A stretch of DNA of 64,000 bases from Aphodovivens sp036306585 (GTDB taxonomy: Bacteria; Actinomycetota; Coriobacteriia; Coriobacteriales; Eggerthellaceae), in contig JAXJZF010000002.1 in NCBI GenBank assembly GCA_036306585.1, positions 186,001-250,000 of the forward strand. Reading direction: 5' to 3'. This document shows, in pieces, positions 7,770 through 17,677 of the stretch (position 1 is the first letter of the stretch; each line of letters begins with the position of its first letter). Below the pieces are notes generated by a model. That model was not told the origin of the DNA. It saw only the letters and a program-made list of their open reading frames with translations, and did not search any database. The position numbers and the translations under genes are program-made.

Positions 7770-9806
7770 ATGCAATCCACGACCATCCATGACGAGGTGA
7801 AGAACTACTACGGCAGCGTGCTGGGAGGTTCCGACGATTTGAAGACCAATGCCACGTGCTGCTCGTCCGATACTCCGCCCCGCTACGTGCTGGACGTCAT
7901 GCCGCTCATCGCCGATGAGATCATCGAGCGTTTCTACGGGTGCGGTTCCCCCATCCCGCCAGCGCTCGAGGGTGCGACCGTGTTGGATCTGGGCTGCGGA
8001 ACCGGCCGTGATGTGTACATCCTGTCGAAGCTCGTCGGGCCGAAAGGCCGCGTGATCGGCGTCGACATGACCGAATCGCAGCTGGAGGTTGCCCGCCGCC
8101 ACCAAGAGGAGCAGGCGCGTCGTTTCGGCTACGAGCGAAGCAACGTCGAGTTCAAACTGGGCTATATCGAAGACCTCGCTTCGGTGGGCATCGAGGATGA
8201 GAGCATCGATCTGGTCGTTTCCAATTGCGTGGTGAACCTGTCACCGTTCAAGGACCTGGTCCTTGCCGAGGTGTTCCGCGTGCTGAAGCCGGGCGGCGAG
8301 CTGTACTTCTCGGACACCTATTCCGATCGGCGCATTCCGGAGGAGCTTCGCCGCGACCCGGTGCTGGTGGGCGAATGCCTGGGAGGCGCGCTGTATGTGG
8401 AGGACTTCAAGCAGAAGATGTTCAAGGCCGGCTGGCCCCATTTCGTCTTCACCGTTGTCGACGACATGCACGTGGGCGATTTGGTACTGGAGACGAAATT
8501 GGGCTTCACCACGTTCACGTCGCGCACTGTGCGCGCCATCAAGGTCGATGGGCTGGAGGATACTGAGGAGAACTACGGGCTAAGCGCTGTGTACTTGGGC
8601 GGCATGCCCGAAATGCCGCGCTATTTCGATTTCGATGCGGATATTCGATTCATCAAGGGCAAGCCGCTGGCAGTGAGTGGAAATACCGCGTTGATGCTGA
8701 AAGCCTCCCGCTACGGCAAGTATTTTGAAATCAGCGAGCGCGGGGCGCACTTGGGGCCGTTCGATCAGGAATGCGCCCAGCTTGCGTTGGATGTGCGGAC
8801 GGGTAAGAAGCGCGTCGACCTCGCTCTTCTGAACGACCGGTATGAAAAGCTGGGCTACGTCACCTTCGGCGAGCGCGTTGGCGAGCCGTCGCTGCTGGAA
8901 ACCCATGAGAAGCAGACGACGATGCAGGTGAACATCACCTACGCGTGCAACCTGCAGTGCCGCCATTGCTATCTGGAGTGCGGTCCGAAAAACGAAGAGC
9001 GCATGTCACGCGAAACCATGCAGGCGTGCTTGGATGCCTTCAAGGCAGGCGGCTTCGAAACCATGGACATCACTGGCGGATCGCCTGAGCTGCATCCCGA
9101 TTTCGAGTGGTTCCTGCGTGAGGCGGCGAAGCTGGGCAGCGTGATCGTCCGCTCCAACCTTACGCTGTACGGCAATGGGCGCAATCGCAACCTGCTGGAA
9201 GCATATGCGGAAACCGGAGCGCACGTGGTGGCGTCCATTCCGTTCTACGATGAATCGAACGCCGACTTGCAACGCGGCAAAGGCGTGTTCAAGCGTGCAA
9301 TGGAGACGGTGCGTGCGCTCAACGAGCTGGGTTATTCGCAGGGGAATGGCCTCGTGCTCGATCTCGTCTACAACGTCGCCGGACCGTTCCTGCCGTGGCC
9401 GCAGAGCATGATCGAGGACGCGTATCGCGTGCGGCTCGAGCAGGATGAGCACGTCCAGTTTGACAACCTGCTGGCTTTCAACAACTACGCGCTGGGGCGT
9501 TTCGCCGACGATCTTCTGGACTCCGGCACGTTCGACGGCTATCTGGCCCTGCTCGCCGATAACTTCAACGCCATGGCGGTCACGCGCATGATGTGCTTGA
9601 ATCAGGTGAACGTTGACGTCGACGGTCGCCTGTACGATTGCGAGGTCAACCATGTGCTCGAGCTGCCGCTGCAGATCGACGCGCACGACGCCACGGTGCG
9701 CGATATCGCCGACGGACAGCTTCCGCCGCGCCAGATCCGCATCAATCCCATATGCTATAGCTGCGCTGCCGGCTTCGGCTCCAGCTGCGGGGGAAGCTTG
9801 ATCTAG
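7770..9806 (+). CDS. ArsM-type methyltransferase fused to ArsS-type radical SAM enzyme
   Basis: 678 residues. Residues 1-340 are an arsenite methyltransferase-like domain: NATCCSSD (Cys 30-31), LDLGCGTGRDVYILS (SAM motif I), VVSNCVVNLSP and LVGECLGGALYVEDF, which match the conserved Cys positions of ArsM. Residues about 385-678 are a radical SAM domain with CNLQCRHC (Cys 393/397/400, [4Fe-4S] ligands) and a C-terminal CYSCAAGFGSSCGG, the DUF3641 end typical of ArsS. In arsenosugar synthesis ArsM makes dimethylarsenite and ArsS adds a 5'-deoxyadenosyl group, so the fusion could perform consecutive steps. ATG 7770 is preceded by AAAAAGGA. Domain calls are firm; the real substrate is inferred. 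Confidence 0.87.
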   Translation: MQSTTIHDEVKNYYGSVLGGSDDLKTNATCCSSDTPPRYVLDVMPLIADEIIERFYGCGSPIPPALEGATVLDLGCGTGRDVYILSKLVGPKGRVIGVDMTESQLEVARRHQEEQARRFGYERSNVEFKLGYIEDLASVGIEDESIDLVVSNCVVNLSPFKDLVLAEVFRVLKPGGELYFSDTYSDRRIPEELRRDPVLVGECLGGALYVEDFKQKMFKAGWPHFVFTVVDDMHVGDLVLETKLGFTTFTSRTVRAIKVDGLEDTEENYGLSAVYLGGMPEMPRYFDFDADIRFIKGKPLAVSGNTALMLKASRYGKYFEISERGAHLGPFDQECAQLALDVRTGKKRVDLALLNDRYEKLGYVTFGERVGEPSLLETHEKQTTMQVNITYACNLQCRHCYLECGPKNEERMSRETMQACLDAFKAGGFETMDITGGSPELHPDFEWFLREAAKLGSVIVRSNLTLYGNGRNRNLLEAYAETGAHVVASIPFYDESNADLQRGKGVFKRAMETVRALNELGYSQGNGLVLDLVYNVAGPFLPWPQSMIEDAYRVRLEQDEHVQFDNLLAFNNYALGRFADDLLDSGTFDGYLALLADNFNAMAVTRMMCLNQVNVDVDGRLYDCEVNHVLELPLQIDAHDATVRDIADGQLPPRQIRINPICYSCAAGFGSSCGGSLI

Positions 9807-9849
9807 AGGCTTGACCGGATAGCCCGTCGTGCTTTCGCCGGGCCATCGT

Positions 9850-12609
9850 CTACCATTCGAACGACACGGAGGATCCCGTGCTTCCCGCAGAGACCACGAT
9901 CTTGCGGTCGATGGCTTCCTTCAGCTCTTCCACGTGGCTAATGATCCCGATGAGCTTCCCGCCTCCCGAGAGCGTGGACAGCATGCGTATGGCCTGCTGC
10001 AATGCGTCAGGGTCGAGCGAGCCGAAGCCCTCGTCGATGAACATCGTGTCCAGCTGCACGCCCCCTGCGCTGCTTTGGACCACGTCGGAAAGCCCCAGGG
10101 CAAGGGACAGCGACGCTTCGAATGATTCCCCTCCCGAAAGCGAGGAGGCATCGCGCGCTTTTCCGGTGTAATGGTCGAACACGTCGAGATCGAGCCCCGA
10201 TTGGCCTCGTTTCGTGCTGGCATCCCTACGTCTTTGCAGTAAATAGCGGCCCGACGACATCATCTCGAGCCTTTTATTAGCAGCTGCGATTATGCGGTCG
10301 AAGTAAATGCCCTGCACGTAGGTTTCGAACGCAACCCGTTCCGTGCCCGGCAGCTTGCCGCTTGCCGCGTCGGCGAGCACCGCGATTTGCCCGAAGCGCT
10401 GTTCGATATCCTGGCTTTGGCCGCGCATGCGATCGAGCGATTCTGCAATTCGCAGGTTCGCATGCAACCGTGCGGACACGGTGTCGCGCGTGCGGCGGGA
10501 TTGCTGCAAGGAGGCGCTCAGACACTCTCTCGCCAACGTCTCCTGCGCCATCTCGATGCCTTCGGCTCCCTCCATGGTTTTGGCGTACGCCTCGCAACGG
10601 GCGTTGAGCTGCTCGATGGCGGAAGTTGACTTCCTCACGGCGGCTTCCGCTGCTTCCTGCTGGTCGGAAAGCCGCTTCAGCTCGTTTTTGAGGGTAGCAA
10701 GCGACGCACGTGCTTCCAGGATGCCGGGGTAGGACACATGCCCTTGCAATTCGGCGATGGACGCTTCGTTGGCCGCCAGTTTCCTGGTCGCGTCGTTGAG
10801 CGCTTGCGCTGCCTGCTCGTGGAGTTTCGTTGCCTGCTCGACTTGCTTCTGCAGCTTCTCCTTTTGCACTTTAGCTTGCTCTTGGGCCTGTTTCATGGAT
10901 GCGAGCCTGTCGATCTCCGCGGTCTCGCGCGCCTGCTCGTCACGTGCGGTGGCATGCAGCTCCGCAGCGGCATGCAGCAGCGTTTGCGGGTCGTCGGACG
11001 CTAGGTGGCGGACATCAAGGAATGCGGTAAGCTCTTCTTTCGCTTTGCGTTCTAGCGCTAGGGCTGCAGACGCCTTGTTGGACGCATCCTGCGCCTTGTC
11101 AGCCGCGACCTGGGCTGCAGTCCGAAGCTGCTCCACCTCGTCTTTTGAGGGCATGTGCGCAGCCGGTTTGGCGGGGCGGGGGTGCTCGGTCGAGCCGCAT
11201 ACGGGGCAGGCGATCCCGGGCTCGAGCGTCTGGGCGAGCAATCCCGCCTGCCCGTCCAGGCGCAGCTGCTGGGCTTCGAGGTGGCGTTTCGCGGCGGCGC
11301 GGTTCTCGGTGCGTAACTTCTCATAGCGCTGCTGTGCCGCCGCGCGGGCGTTTCGCGCCTGCTCGAACGCTTTCGATGTCCGTTGCGCTTGCTCGGCGGC
11401 ATCGCGCGCCTTCTGCAAGGCTGCCTGGTGTTGGGCGATCTGCTCGCCGGTGTCGGTGAACGATTCGAGTGCGCTGCGCGTTTGCTCGAGGCGCTCCTGG
11501 AGCTCGTCGCGGGAAGCGGCGGCTTGCTGCAGCAGGGTCTGGGCTTTGTCGCGATCGGCGACTATGCGCCCGTGCTCCTGGCGGGCGGTCTCCAGCCGTT
11601 CGTAGGAAGGCAGTGCGGCTTCTTCAGCGGCGATCTTGTGGGTGATGTCGTCGCGGCGGGGGCCGAGTTTCTCGCATTGGGCAAGCGCTGCCTCCTGCTG
11701 CTCCAGGGACGCTTGCGTTTGGGCGATCTGCCGGCGTGCCTGCAGCATGGCCGTTCGCGCTGCTTCCGCTTGCTGCGCCAACCCGAGCTTCCTATCAACT
11801 TCCGAAAGCTGAGATCGCGTCTGCTCGATACGGGCGTCTTCGTCCTGCAGTTTGGAGGAGTCCTCGGCGTTTTGGTCGGCGACGAGGTCCGCAAGCGCAT
11901 CGATGGTGAGCGCATCGTGCTCGAACAGGTCCTGTCGCTTCAGCGCTCGAGGCGTTGCGTCGCCGAGGTCAGCCTGGTCGGCGAGCATCTCGGTGGTTTG
12001 CCTGAGCGTGCTGTAGCCGATCTGCAGCGAGCGCTTCTCCTCCTGCAGCTCGTCTTGGAAGCGCGCTAGGTATTCCGTGCCGAACAGCTTGCGGAAGATC
12101 GCGGCGCGCTCTTTGGTGGGGGCGGTGAGCAAGCGCCGGAACTCGCCCTGCGCGATCATCACGATCTGCGAGAACTGGTCGCGGTCGATGCCCAGCAGCG
12201 CTTCTATGGCGGCGTTGGCGTCGGAGATCTTGGTGATGGCGGTTTTGCCGGGCGCCTCGTACTCGACGGTTGGCTGGATGGCGGTGTAGCCTTCGCCTCT
12301 CTTCTTGCGGCGCAGGTAGTACGGGGTGCGGCGAATGCGATGCACGGATCCTTTGTATTCGAAGCGCAGCTCGACGAAGGTCGGTGTGTCGGGGTTGGCG
12401 AAGTCGCTTCGCAGCGTTTTGACGTCGCGGGAGGTCCCTGACGTCTCGCCGAACAACGCGAACGCGACCGCATCGAAGATGGTGGTCTTGCCGGCGCCGG
12501 TGTCGCCGCAGATGAGGTAGAGACCGTCGTTGCCCAACTCTGAAAGAGGCAGATACGTTTCCCCAGCGTATGGACCGAATGCGCACATGGTGAGGTCCAG
12601 CGGTTTCAT
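9850..12609 (-). CDS. sbcC: Exonuclease SbcCD, subunit C (SMC-like ATPase)
   Basis: ATP-dependent nuclease subunit that, with SbcD, cleaves hairpins and processes double-strand ends. 919 residues: N-terminal Walker A CGDTGAGKTTIFDAV near residue 40, a long Glu/Gln/Ala-rich coiled coil, a zinc-hook CPVCGSTEHP near residue 467, a second coiled coil, and the C-terminal ABC signature SGGESF with Walker B MFIDEGFGSLD. It overlaps the sbcD stop by an ATGA junction and is translationally coupled to it. It is convergent with the ArsM-ArsS gene. Confidence 0.96.
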   Translation of the reverse strand: MKPLDLTMCAFGPYAGETYLPLSELGNDGLYLICGDTGAGKTTIFDAVAFALFGETSGTSRDVKTLRSDFANPDTPTFVELRFEYKGSVHRIRRTPYYLRRKKRGEGYTAIQPTVEYEAPGKTAITKISDANAAIEALLGIDRDQFSQIVMIAQGEFRRLLTAPTKERAAIFRKLFGTEYLARFQDELQEEKRSLQIGYSTLRQTTEMLADQADLGDATPRALKRQDLFEHDALTIDALADLVADQNAEDSSKLQDEDARIEQTRSQLSEVDRKLGLAQQAEAARTAMLQARRQIAQTQASLEQQEAALAQCEKLGPRRDDITHKIAAEEAALPSYERLETARQEHGRIVADRDKAQTLLQQAAASRDELQERLEQTRSALESFTDTGEQIAQHQAALQKARDAAEQAQRTSKAFEQARNARAAAQQRYEKLRTENRAAAKRHLEAQQLRLDGQAGLLAQTLEPGIACPVCGSTEHPRPAKPAAHMPSKDEVEQLRTAAQVAADKAQDASNKASAALALERKAKEELTAFLDVRHLASDDPQTLLHAAAELHATARDEQARETAEIDRLASMKQAQEQAKVQKEKLQKQVEQATKLHEQAAQALNDATRKLAANEASIAELQGHVSYPGILEARASLATLKNELKRLSDQQEAAEAAVRKSTSAIEQLNARCEAYAKTMEGAEGIEMAQETLARECLSASLQQSRRTRDTVSARLHANLRIAESLDRMRGQSQDIEQRFGQIAVLADAASGKLPGTERVAFETYVQGIYFDRIIAAANKRLEMMSSGRYLLQRRRDASTKRGQSGLDLDVFDHYTGKARDASSLSGGESFEASLSLALGLSDVVQSSAGGVQLDTMFIDEGFGSLDPDALQQAIRMLSTLSGGGKLIGIISHVEELKEAIDRKIVVSAGSTGSSVSFEW

Positions 12610-13811
12610 CGCAGCTCCTTCCCGGCGTCGATGGCGGGCGAGTCGTCTTGCTCGGCAGCCTGGCGGCGGTGCCTATCGAGCGTTTCCCTTGCGAGCTTTT
12701 CCTGCTGTCGCGTGAGCGGGCTTCCGGTTTGGCGCTCGAAGAACTCCTCGAACATCTGGAAGGCGTCTGGGAGCTTTTGCTCTTCAGGCTTGGCGGATGC
12801 GACGCTTTCGTCGATGCGCGGCGCAGCGGTGCGCACGTATTCCAGTGCCATCACGTTGGGGTACACGCTGCGCAGGCGGGCAAGCGCGTCGATGCGAGGA
12901 TTTTCGTCGGTGAGCGTGACGTAAAGATAATCCTGCGTATCTGCAGAACCCGCCACCTCGGGAGCCAAAAGCTCCTCGAGCGGGCCGGTCACGCAGCGCA
13001 TGTCGTGCAGCGGGGGAATGGGTGCCAACTCGATTGCGGGAGGTTGTCCGATTCGGCCAAGTTCCACCAGTACGGCGGACTTGGGGTAGGCCGCTTCCGA
13101 GGCGGAGTACTTCAGCAGCGAACCGGCATAGCGCACGGCGTCGCGGCCGATGCGCTGCGGCCGATGAATATGTCCCAGGGCAACGTAATCATAGGCTTCG
13201 AACACTCCGACGTCGACGGCATCGAGACCCCCGACCTGCAGCTCCGAGTCGCTGCGCAGCGGTTCGGAGCCCCCCGAGACCACGAATTGATGGCACAGCA
13301 GCACGTTGCGCTCGTCTGCTGCAGGCGGGTTCGCCTGGAGCACCGCCCTGACGGCTTCGGTGTAGTCGGTGCCGATTTCGGCGTTGGGATAGAGCGGGCG
13401 GACGTTGGCTGGTTTGAGGAAGGGGAGCAGCCAGAAGGCGACCGTTCCGTATTCGTCCTCCATGCGGATAGGCTCCAGCTTTCCTTCGAACAGGGGCGCG
13501 ACATAGATGCCCTCCCGTGCGAGCGGGCCTTGAGCGTAGGCGACGCGTTCGGCGGAATCGTGGTTGCCCGGTATTGCGAAGCAGGTCAGGCCCGCGTCGA
13601 GCACCTGATCGAAAAACCAATCGAGCAGCGCGACCGCTTCGGCACTTGGTGTCGTCTTGTCGTACAGGTCGCCGGCGAGCAGCAACGCGTCGACGTTGCG
13701 CTCGCACGCGATCTCGATGACGTGGGCGAGGGCGTATCGCTGATCCTCCAAAAGAGAGAAGCCGTTCATCGTCTTCCCGATATGCAGGTCGGCTATGTGC
13801 AGAAGTTTCAT
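12606..13811 (-). CDS. sbcD: Exonuclease SbcCD, subunit D (Mre11-like nuclease)
   Basis: Manganese-dependent phosphoesterase partner of SbcC. 401 residues, starting MKLLHIADLHIGKTM, with LLLAGDLYDK, IPGNHDSAERV, LLCHQF and ALGHIHRPQ, the five metallophosphatase motifs holding the metal-binding Asp, His and Asn. First gene of the sbcDC pair; ATG at 13811. The family is universal in anaerobic actinobacteria. Confidence 0.96.
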   Translation of the reverse strand: MKLLHIADLHIGKTMNGFSLLEDQRYALAHVIEIACERNVDALLLAGDLYDKTTPSAEAVALLDWFFDQVLDAGLTCFAIPGNHDSAERVAYAQGPLAREGIYVAPLFEGKLEPIRMEDEYGTVAFWLLPFLKPANVRPLYPNAEIGTDYTEAVRAVLQANPPAADERNVLLCHQFVVSGGSEPLRSDSELQVGGLDAVDVGVFEAYDYVALGHIHRPQRIGRDAVRYAGSLLKYSASEAAYPKSAVLVELGRIGQPPAIELAPIPPLHDMRCVTGPLEELLAPEVAGSADTQDYLYVTLTDENPRIDALARLRSVYPNVMALEYVRTAAPRIDESVASAKPEEQKLPDAFQMFEEFFERQTGSPLTRQQEKLARETLDRHRRQAAEQDDSPAIDAGKELR

Positions 13812-13956
13812 GGACCCCCTTCGCTTGGCAACCGTATTGTTTTCCCACCATACCGCAAGCTTCGCGCTGCCGGCGGCACGGTGGCTTCATAATGCGGCAG
13901 TCGTGCTACCATTGAGACGAAAGACAACGGCATGCAAGCGAATCGAGGATGCTCCC

Positions 13957-14487
13957 ATGTTCAATTCCAGCCTTACTGCATTGGCGGCCAATCTAGCACA
14001 GAAGGCGCACGTTGGTGAAATAGCGCGCACCGGCGGCCCGGCGTTCGAACATTATGCAGCGACCGCTCGCTCGTTCGATACCGAGGAAGAGGCGTGCGTC
14101 GCGTACCTGTGCGATGCGCTGGACACCGGTAAGGTCACCGAGGAGGACCTTCGTTTCGCGCAGTTCCCCGACGAGGTCGTCGAAGCATGCGTGTGCCTGA
14201 AGCGGCGCGCGGGCGAGGAGTTCTTCGATTTCATCGAGCGTATCAAGGGTAACAGCCTTGCCTCCCGCGTTAAGCGTGCCGACTTGGTGCAGACCATCGA
14301 GGACATGGAATCCTATGTGTCCCTGACCGGTATGGATCGCCGCCGTCGCACGTCGTGCCAAAAGGCGCTCGACATCATCGATGGCACCGACGAGCTTGCC
14401 TACGACGGGCTGTTCGAAAGCCAGCACCATCACGGCAAGAAGAAGACCCCGGTGCCGCCTGCGCCGCACATGCCCGCCGAGCGCTAG
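13957..14487 (+). CDS. Degenerate HD-domain (RelA/SpoT hydrolase-like) protein
   Basis: 176 residues. The middle, VTEEDLRFAQFPDEVVEACVCLKR then FFDFIERIKGN and RVKRADLVQTIEDM, aligns by eye with the C-terminal half of the HD hydrolase domain of (p)ppGpp synthetase/hydrolases. The place of the catalytic His-Asp doublet reads YLCDALD, so the His is a Cys, and no upstream metal-binding His in the usual HPL context is visible. It may therefore be a catalytically dead paralogue. The tail is a His/Lys/Pro-rich stretch. ATG at 13957 has CGAGGA upstream. It precedes uvrC by 57 bases on the same strand. Function unknown. Confidence 0.7.
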   Translation: MFNSSLTALAANLAQKAHVGEIARTGGPAFEHYAATARSFDTEEEACVAYLCDALDTGKVTEEDLRFAQFPDEVVEACVCLKRRAGEEFFDFIERIKGNSLASRVKRADLVQTIEDMESYVSLTGMDRRRRTSCQKALDIIDGTDELAYDGLFESQHHHGKKKTPVPPAPHMPAER

Positions 14488-14544
14488 GCGTCCCCGTTCG
14501 CCAGAGCCTCCCTGCTCCTCAATCGACTGAAGCTAGAACCGCCT

Positions 14545-16692
14545 ATGGACAAGAACGCATCCCATTCCGAGCACCTCCAACCCGTCGAAAACGATACTGC
14601 AGACGGCCCGCAGGCCGATGCAGGGGGCGTCGAGCGGCTCGGCGAGCACGATGCGCTTCCCGAGCTGGGGCATGGCGTTTCCGCTCCGGCGCCTGCAGGG
14701 TGGGGAACGCGCGAGACGCCCGAACAGCTCAGCCGGAAAATCGAGCGCATCAAGCGCGAGCTTGACAACGTGCCGGCACTACCCGGCGTGTACCTGTGGA
14801 AGGACTCCGCAGGTCAAGTGATCTACGTCGGCAAGGCCAAACAGCTGCGCGCCCGCATGCGCCAATACGTGAACTTCCAGGATGATCGCGCGAAGATCCC
14901 CCTGCTCGTCGACCAGATCGACAGCTTCGACTACATCGTCGTGGAAAACGAGCACGAGTCGCTGGTCCTCGAGAAAAACCTTATCAACCAGCACAGCCCG
15001 TTCTTCAACGCCGACTTCAAAGACGATAAGTCCTACCCGTTCATCGCGCTCACGAAAGGCGATGTGTTTCCCGCCATCAAGTACACGCGCGAGAGACATC
15101 GGGCCGACACGCGTTACTTCGGGCCCTACACCGACAGCCGCGCCGCGCGACGGATGGTGGACATCGCGCGCAAGGTGGTGCCGTTATGTGCGGCCAGCTG
15201 CGCTGACTGGCGCCAGCTGAAGCGGCAACTGGAAAAGGACGAGCTTGCCGTGATGAAGCGCGGCGTGCGGCCCTGCTTCGACGCGCATGTGGGCTTGGGC
15301 CCCGGGGCGTGCTGCGGGCAGATCACGCCCGAGCAGTACGCCGAGAACGTTCGGAAGATCGAGCGGTTCCTGGCCGGCAACCACCGCGAGTTTCTCGACG
15401 AGCTTTCCGAGGAGATGGCAGAAGCGGCAGCCGACCTCGATTTCGAACGAGCAGGACGCATCAAGTCGCGTATCGACACCATCAACGCGCTGTCCGATAA
15501 GCAGCACGCGGTCTCCTCGCGCAACCTCAATGCTGATGTCATCGGGTTCTTTCGCGAGGAGACCATCGCCGGCGTCCATGTGCTCATGGTGCGCGAGGGG
15601 CGCATCATCAACTCGAACGAGTTCGTGCTCAACCGTGGCAAGGACGTCCCCGACGACGATCTGCTGCATATGTTCCTCCTGCGCTATTACGACGCCACCA
15701 CCTCCATCCCCCACGAGGTGATCGTGCGTGAGGCTCCTGAGGACGCGCAGGCGATGGAGCACTGGCTCACCGAGAAGCTTGCGAGCCCCCATGGGGCGAA
15801 AGTTCGCTTCGTGGCACCGCAGAAGGGCGAGAAAGCCGAGCTCGTGGAAATGGCGGAAACCAACGCCAAGCATACGCTCATGCGCTACAAGGTGCGCACC
15901 AACTACGAGGACAAGCGTATCAACGATGCCCTGCTGCAGCTGGAAAGCGCGTTGGCGCTCGAAGCGCCGCCGATGCGCATCGAGTGCTTCGACATCTCAA
16001 CAATCCACGGCTCCTACACCGTGGCGTCGATGGTGGTGTTCACCGGCGGCAAACCCGATAAAAACCAGTACCGCCGTTTCAAGATCAAGACCCCGCTCGA
16101 TGAGGCCAACGACTTCTTAAGCATGCAGGAGGTGCTTGGGCGCCGCTACAGTCTCGAGCGCATGGCCGACGAGCGTTTCGGCTCGAAGCCTGACTTGATC
16201 ATCCTCGACGGCGGCAAACCCCAGCTCACCGCTGCGTTGGAGCAGTTCGACGAGATGGGCGTCCATGACATCGCCCTGTGCGGTTTGGCGAAACGCGACG
16301 AGGAGCTGTTCGTCCCTTGGCAGGATAGCGGACCGGTGGTGCTGCCTAGTGGGTCGGCTTCGCTGTACTTGGTGAAGCAGGTGCGCGACGAAGCCCACCG
16401 CTTTGCCATCACCTTCCACCGCGAGCTGCGCGGCAAGGGCATGACCGCATCCATTCTCGACGAGGTTCCCGGGCTGGGACCAGTGCGCAAGAAAGCGCTC
16501 ATGAAGCATTTCAAATCGTTCAAGCGCCTAAGGGAGGCCACGCTTGAGGAAATCAAAGAGGTGAAAGGGGTGCCCGACGAAGTCGCCGAGGAGGCCTACC
16601 GGGTGCTCAGGCAGTATAATACTGAGTCAGGCGGGCAATCCGCCATCGAAGCAACGCAAGGCCGCCAGCCGGCAGAGGGGAGCGAAGCATGA
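14545..16692 (+). CDS. uvrC: UvrABC excinuclease subunit C
   Basis: Makes both incisions in nucleotide excision repair. 715 residues; an acidic extension of about 75 residues precedes the GIY-YIG domain (LPGVYLWKD, QVIYVGKAKQLRARM near residue 91). Then come the UVR helical motif (about 285-310, DLDFERAGRIKSRI), the RNase H-like C-terminal nuclease (IECFDISTIHG, PDLIILDGGKPQL) and helix-hairpin-helix motifs (VPGLGPVRKKALMKHF near 640). The long N-terminus makes this larger than the usual 600-680 residues; no in-frame alternative start close to the domain is obvious. The stop overlaps rapZ by ATGA. Confidence 0.96.
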   Translation: MDKNASHSEHLQPVENDTADGPQADAGGVERLGEHDALPELGHGVSAPAPAGWGTRETPEQLSRKIERIKRELDNVPALPGVYLWKDSAGQVIYVGKAKQLRARMRQYVNFQDDRAKIPLLVDQIDSFDYIVVENEHESLVLEKNLINQHSPFFNADFKDDKSYPFIALTKGDVFPAIKYTRERHRADTRYFGPYTDSRAARRMVDIARKVVPLCAASCADWRQLKRQLEKDELAVMKRGVRPCFDAHVGLGPGACCGQITPEQYAENVRKIERFLAGNHREFLDELSEEMAEAAADLDFERAGRIKSRIDTINALSDKQHAVSSRNLNADVIGFFREETIAGVHVLMVREGRIINSNEFVLNRGKDVPDDDLLHMFLLRYYDATTSIPHEVIVREAPEDAQAMEHWLTEKLASPHGAKVRFVAPQKGEKAELVEMAETNAKHTLMRYKVRTNYEDKRINDALLQLESALALEAPPMRIECFDISTIHGSYTVASMVVFTGGKPDKNQYRRFKIKTPLDEANDFLSMQEVLGRRYSLERMADERFGSKPDLIILDGGKPQLTAALEQFDEMGVHDIALCGLAKRDEELFVPWQDSGPVVLPSGSASLYLVKQVRDEAHRFAITFHRELRGKGMTASILDEVPGLGPVRKKALMKHFKSFKRLREATLEEIKEVKGVPDEVAEEAYRVLRQYNTESGGQSAIEATQGRQPAEGSEA

Positions 16693-17672
16693 CCGACGCA
16701 GAGGTCAAGCCGAAAGAGGAGGAGCCTATCGACATGTCGCGCATGCCCGAATTGGTTATCGTGACCGGCATGAGCGGCGCAGGCCGAACCGAGGCGATGC
16801 ACACGTTCGAGGACCTGGGCTATTTCTGCGTCGATAACCTTCCCGCCAGCCTCATCGGCGAGCTGCTGTCCATCACGGGTCTGCCCGGCCAACCCGACGG
16901 CCACCGGCGGATCGCCGTGGTGTGCGACGCGCGCAACCGCAGCTTCTTCTCCAGCTTGATGGGCGAGCTTGCCTCGCTGAAGGACAAGGGCATCGACTAC
17001 CGGGTGCTGTTCCTGGATGCAGCCGATGAGAAGCTCATCGCCCGTTATAAATCCAGCCGCCGCCGCCATCCGCTGTGCGCCGACGGGGCTTCGATTGCGC
17101 AGGGCATCAAGCGCGAGCGCGAGCTTTTGGGCCAGCTGCGCGATTCCGCGCACCATGTCATCGACACCACCAACATGCTGCCGCCGCAGTTGAAGGCGAC
17201 TATCCGCGCTCTGTTCGCCCCTGGCGAGGAACGCTCGGGCTTGGCGGTGACCGTCTATTCGTTCGGTTTCAAGCACGGTGCCCCCCTCGATGCCGACCTC
17301 GTCATCGATGTCCGCTTCCTTCCCAACCCTTATTACGATCCCGAGCTGCGCCACCTTACCGGGCTGGACGCCCCAGTGCGCGACTATGTGCTGTATCGCA
17401 AGGAAACCGAAGGGTTCCTCACGTGCTGGCGCTCGTTGCTTGATTGTGTGATGCCGGGCTATGTCAAGGAAGGAAAGCAGCAGCTTGCCATTGCCATCGG
17501 TTGCACCGGCGGTCAGCACCGCAGCGTCGCTATCGCCGAGAACACCGCCGACTATCTGCGGTCGCACGGTTATCGCGTGAGCATCGCGCATCGAGACCTG
17601 AGCTTGGCCGAGCGCGCCGACGGGTCGTTGGTGGCGAAGAACGATGCGTATGAGCAGGGGGAGGGGAACTAG
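16689..17672 (+). CDS. rapZ: RapZ/YvcJ family nucleotide-binding protein
   Basis: P-loop ATP/GTP-binding protein; in E. coli it is the RNase adapter controlling GlmS, while in Gram-positives the role is less clear. 327 residues. The Walker A is VTGMSGAGRTEAM with Arg in place of the usual Lys, as often seen in actinobacteria, followed by FEDLGYFCVDNLP. The C-terminal domain has RFLPNPYY, LTGLDAPV and IGCTGGQHRSV, the signatures of the family. An N-terminal extension of about 20 residues carries charged residues. It starts inside the uvrC stop codon and is followed six bases later by yvcK. Confidence 0.93.
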   Translation: MTDAEVKPKEEEPIDMSRMPELVIVTGMSGAGRTEAMHTFEDLGYFCVDNLPASLIGELLSITGLPGQPDGHRRIAVVCDARNRSFFSSLMGELASLKDKGIDYRVLFLDAADEKLIARYKSSRRRHPLCADGASIAQGIKRERELLGQLRDSAHHVIDTTNMLPPQLKATIRALFAPGEERSGLAVTVYSFGFKHGAPLDADLVIDVRFLPNPYYDPELRHLTGLDAPVRDYVLYRKETEGFLTCWRSLLDCVMPGYVKEGKQQLAIAIGCTGGQHRSVAIAENTADYLRSHGYRVSIAHRDLSLAERADGSLVAKNDAYEQGEGN

Positions 17673-17677
17673 CCCCC

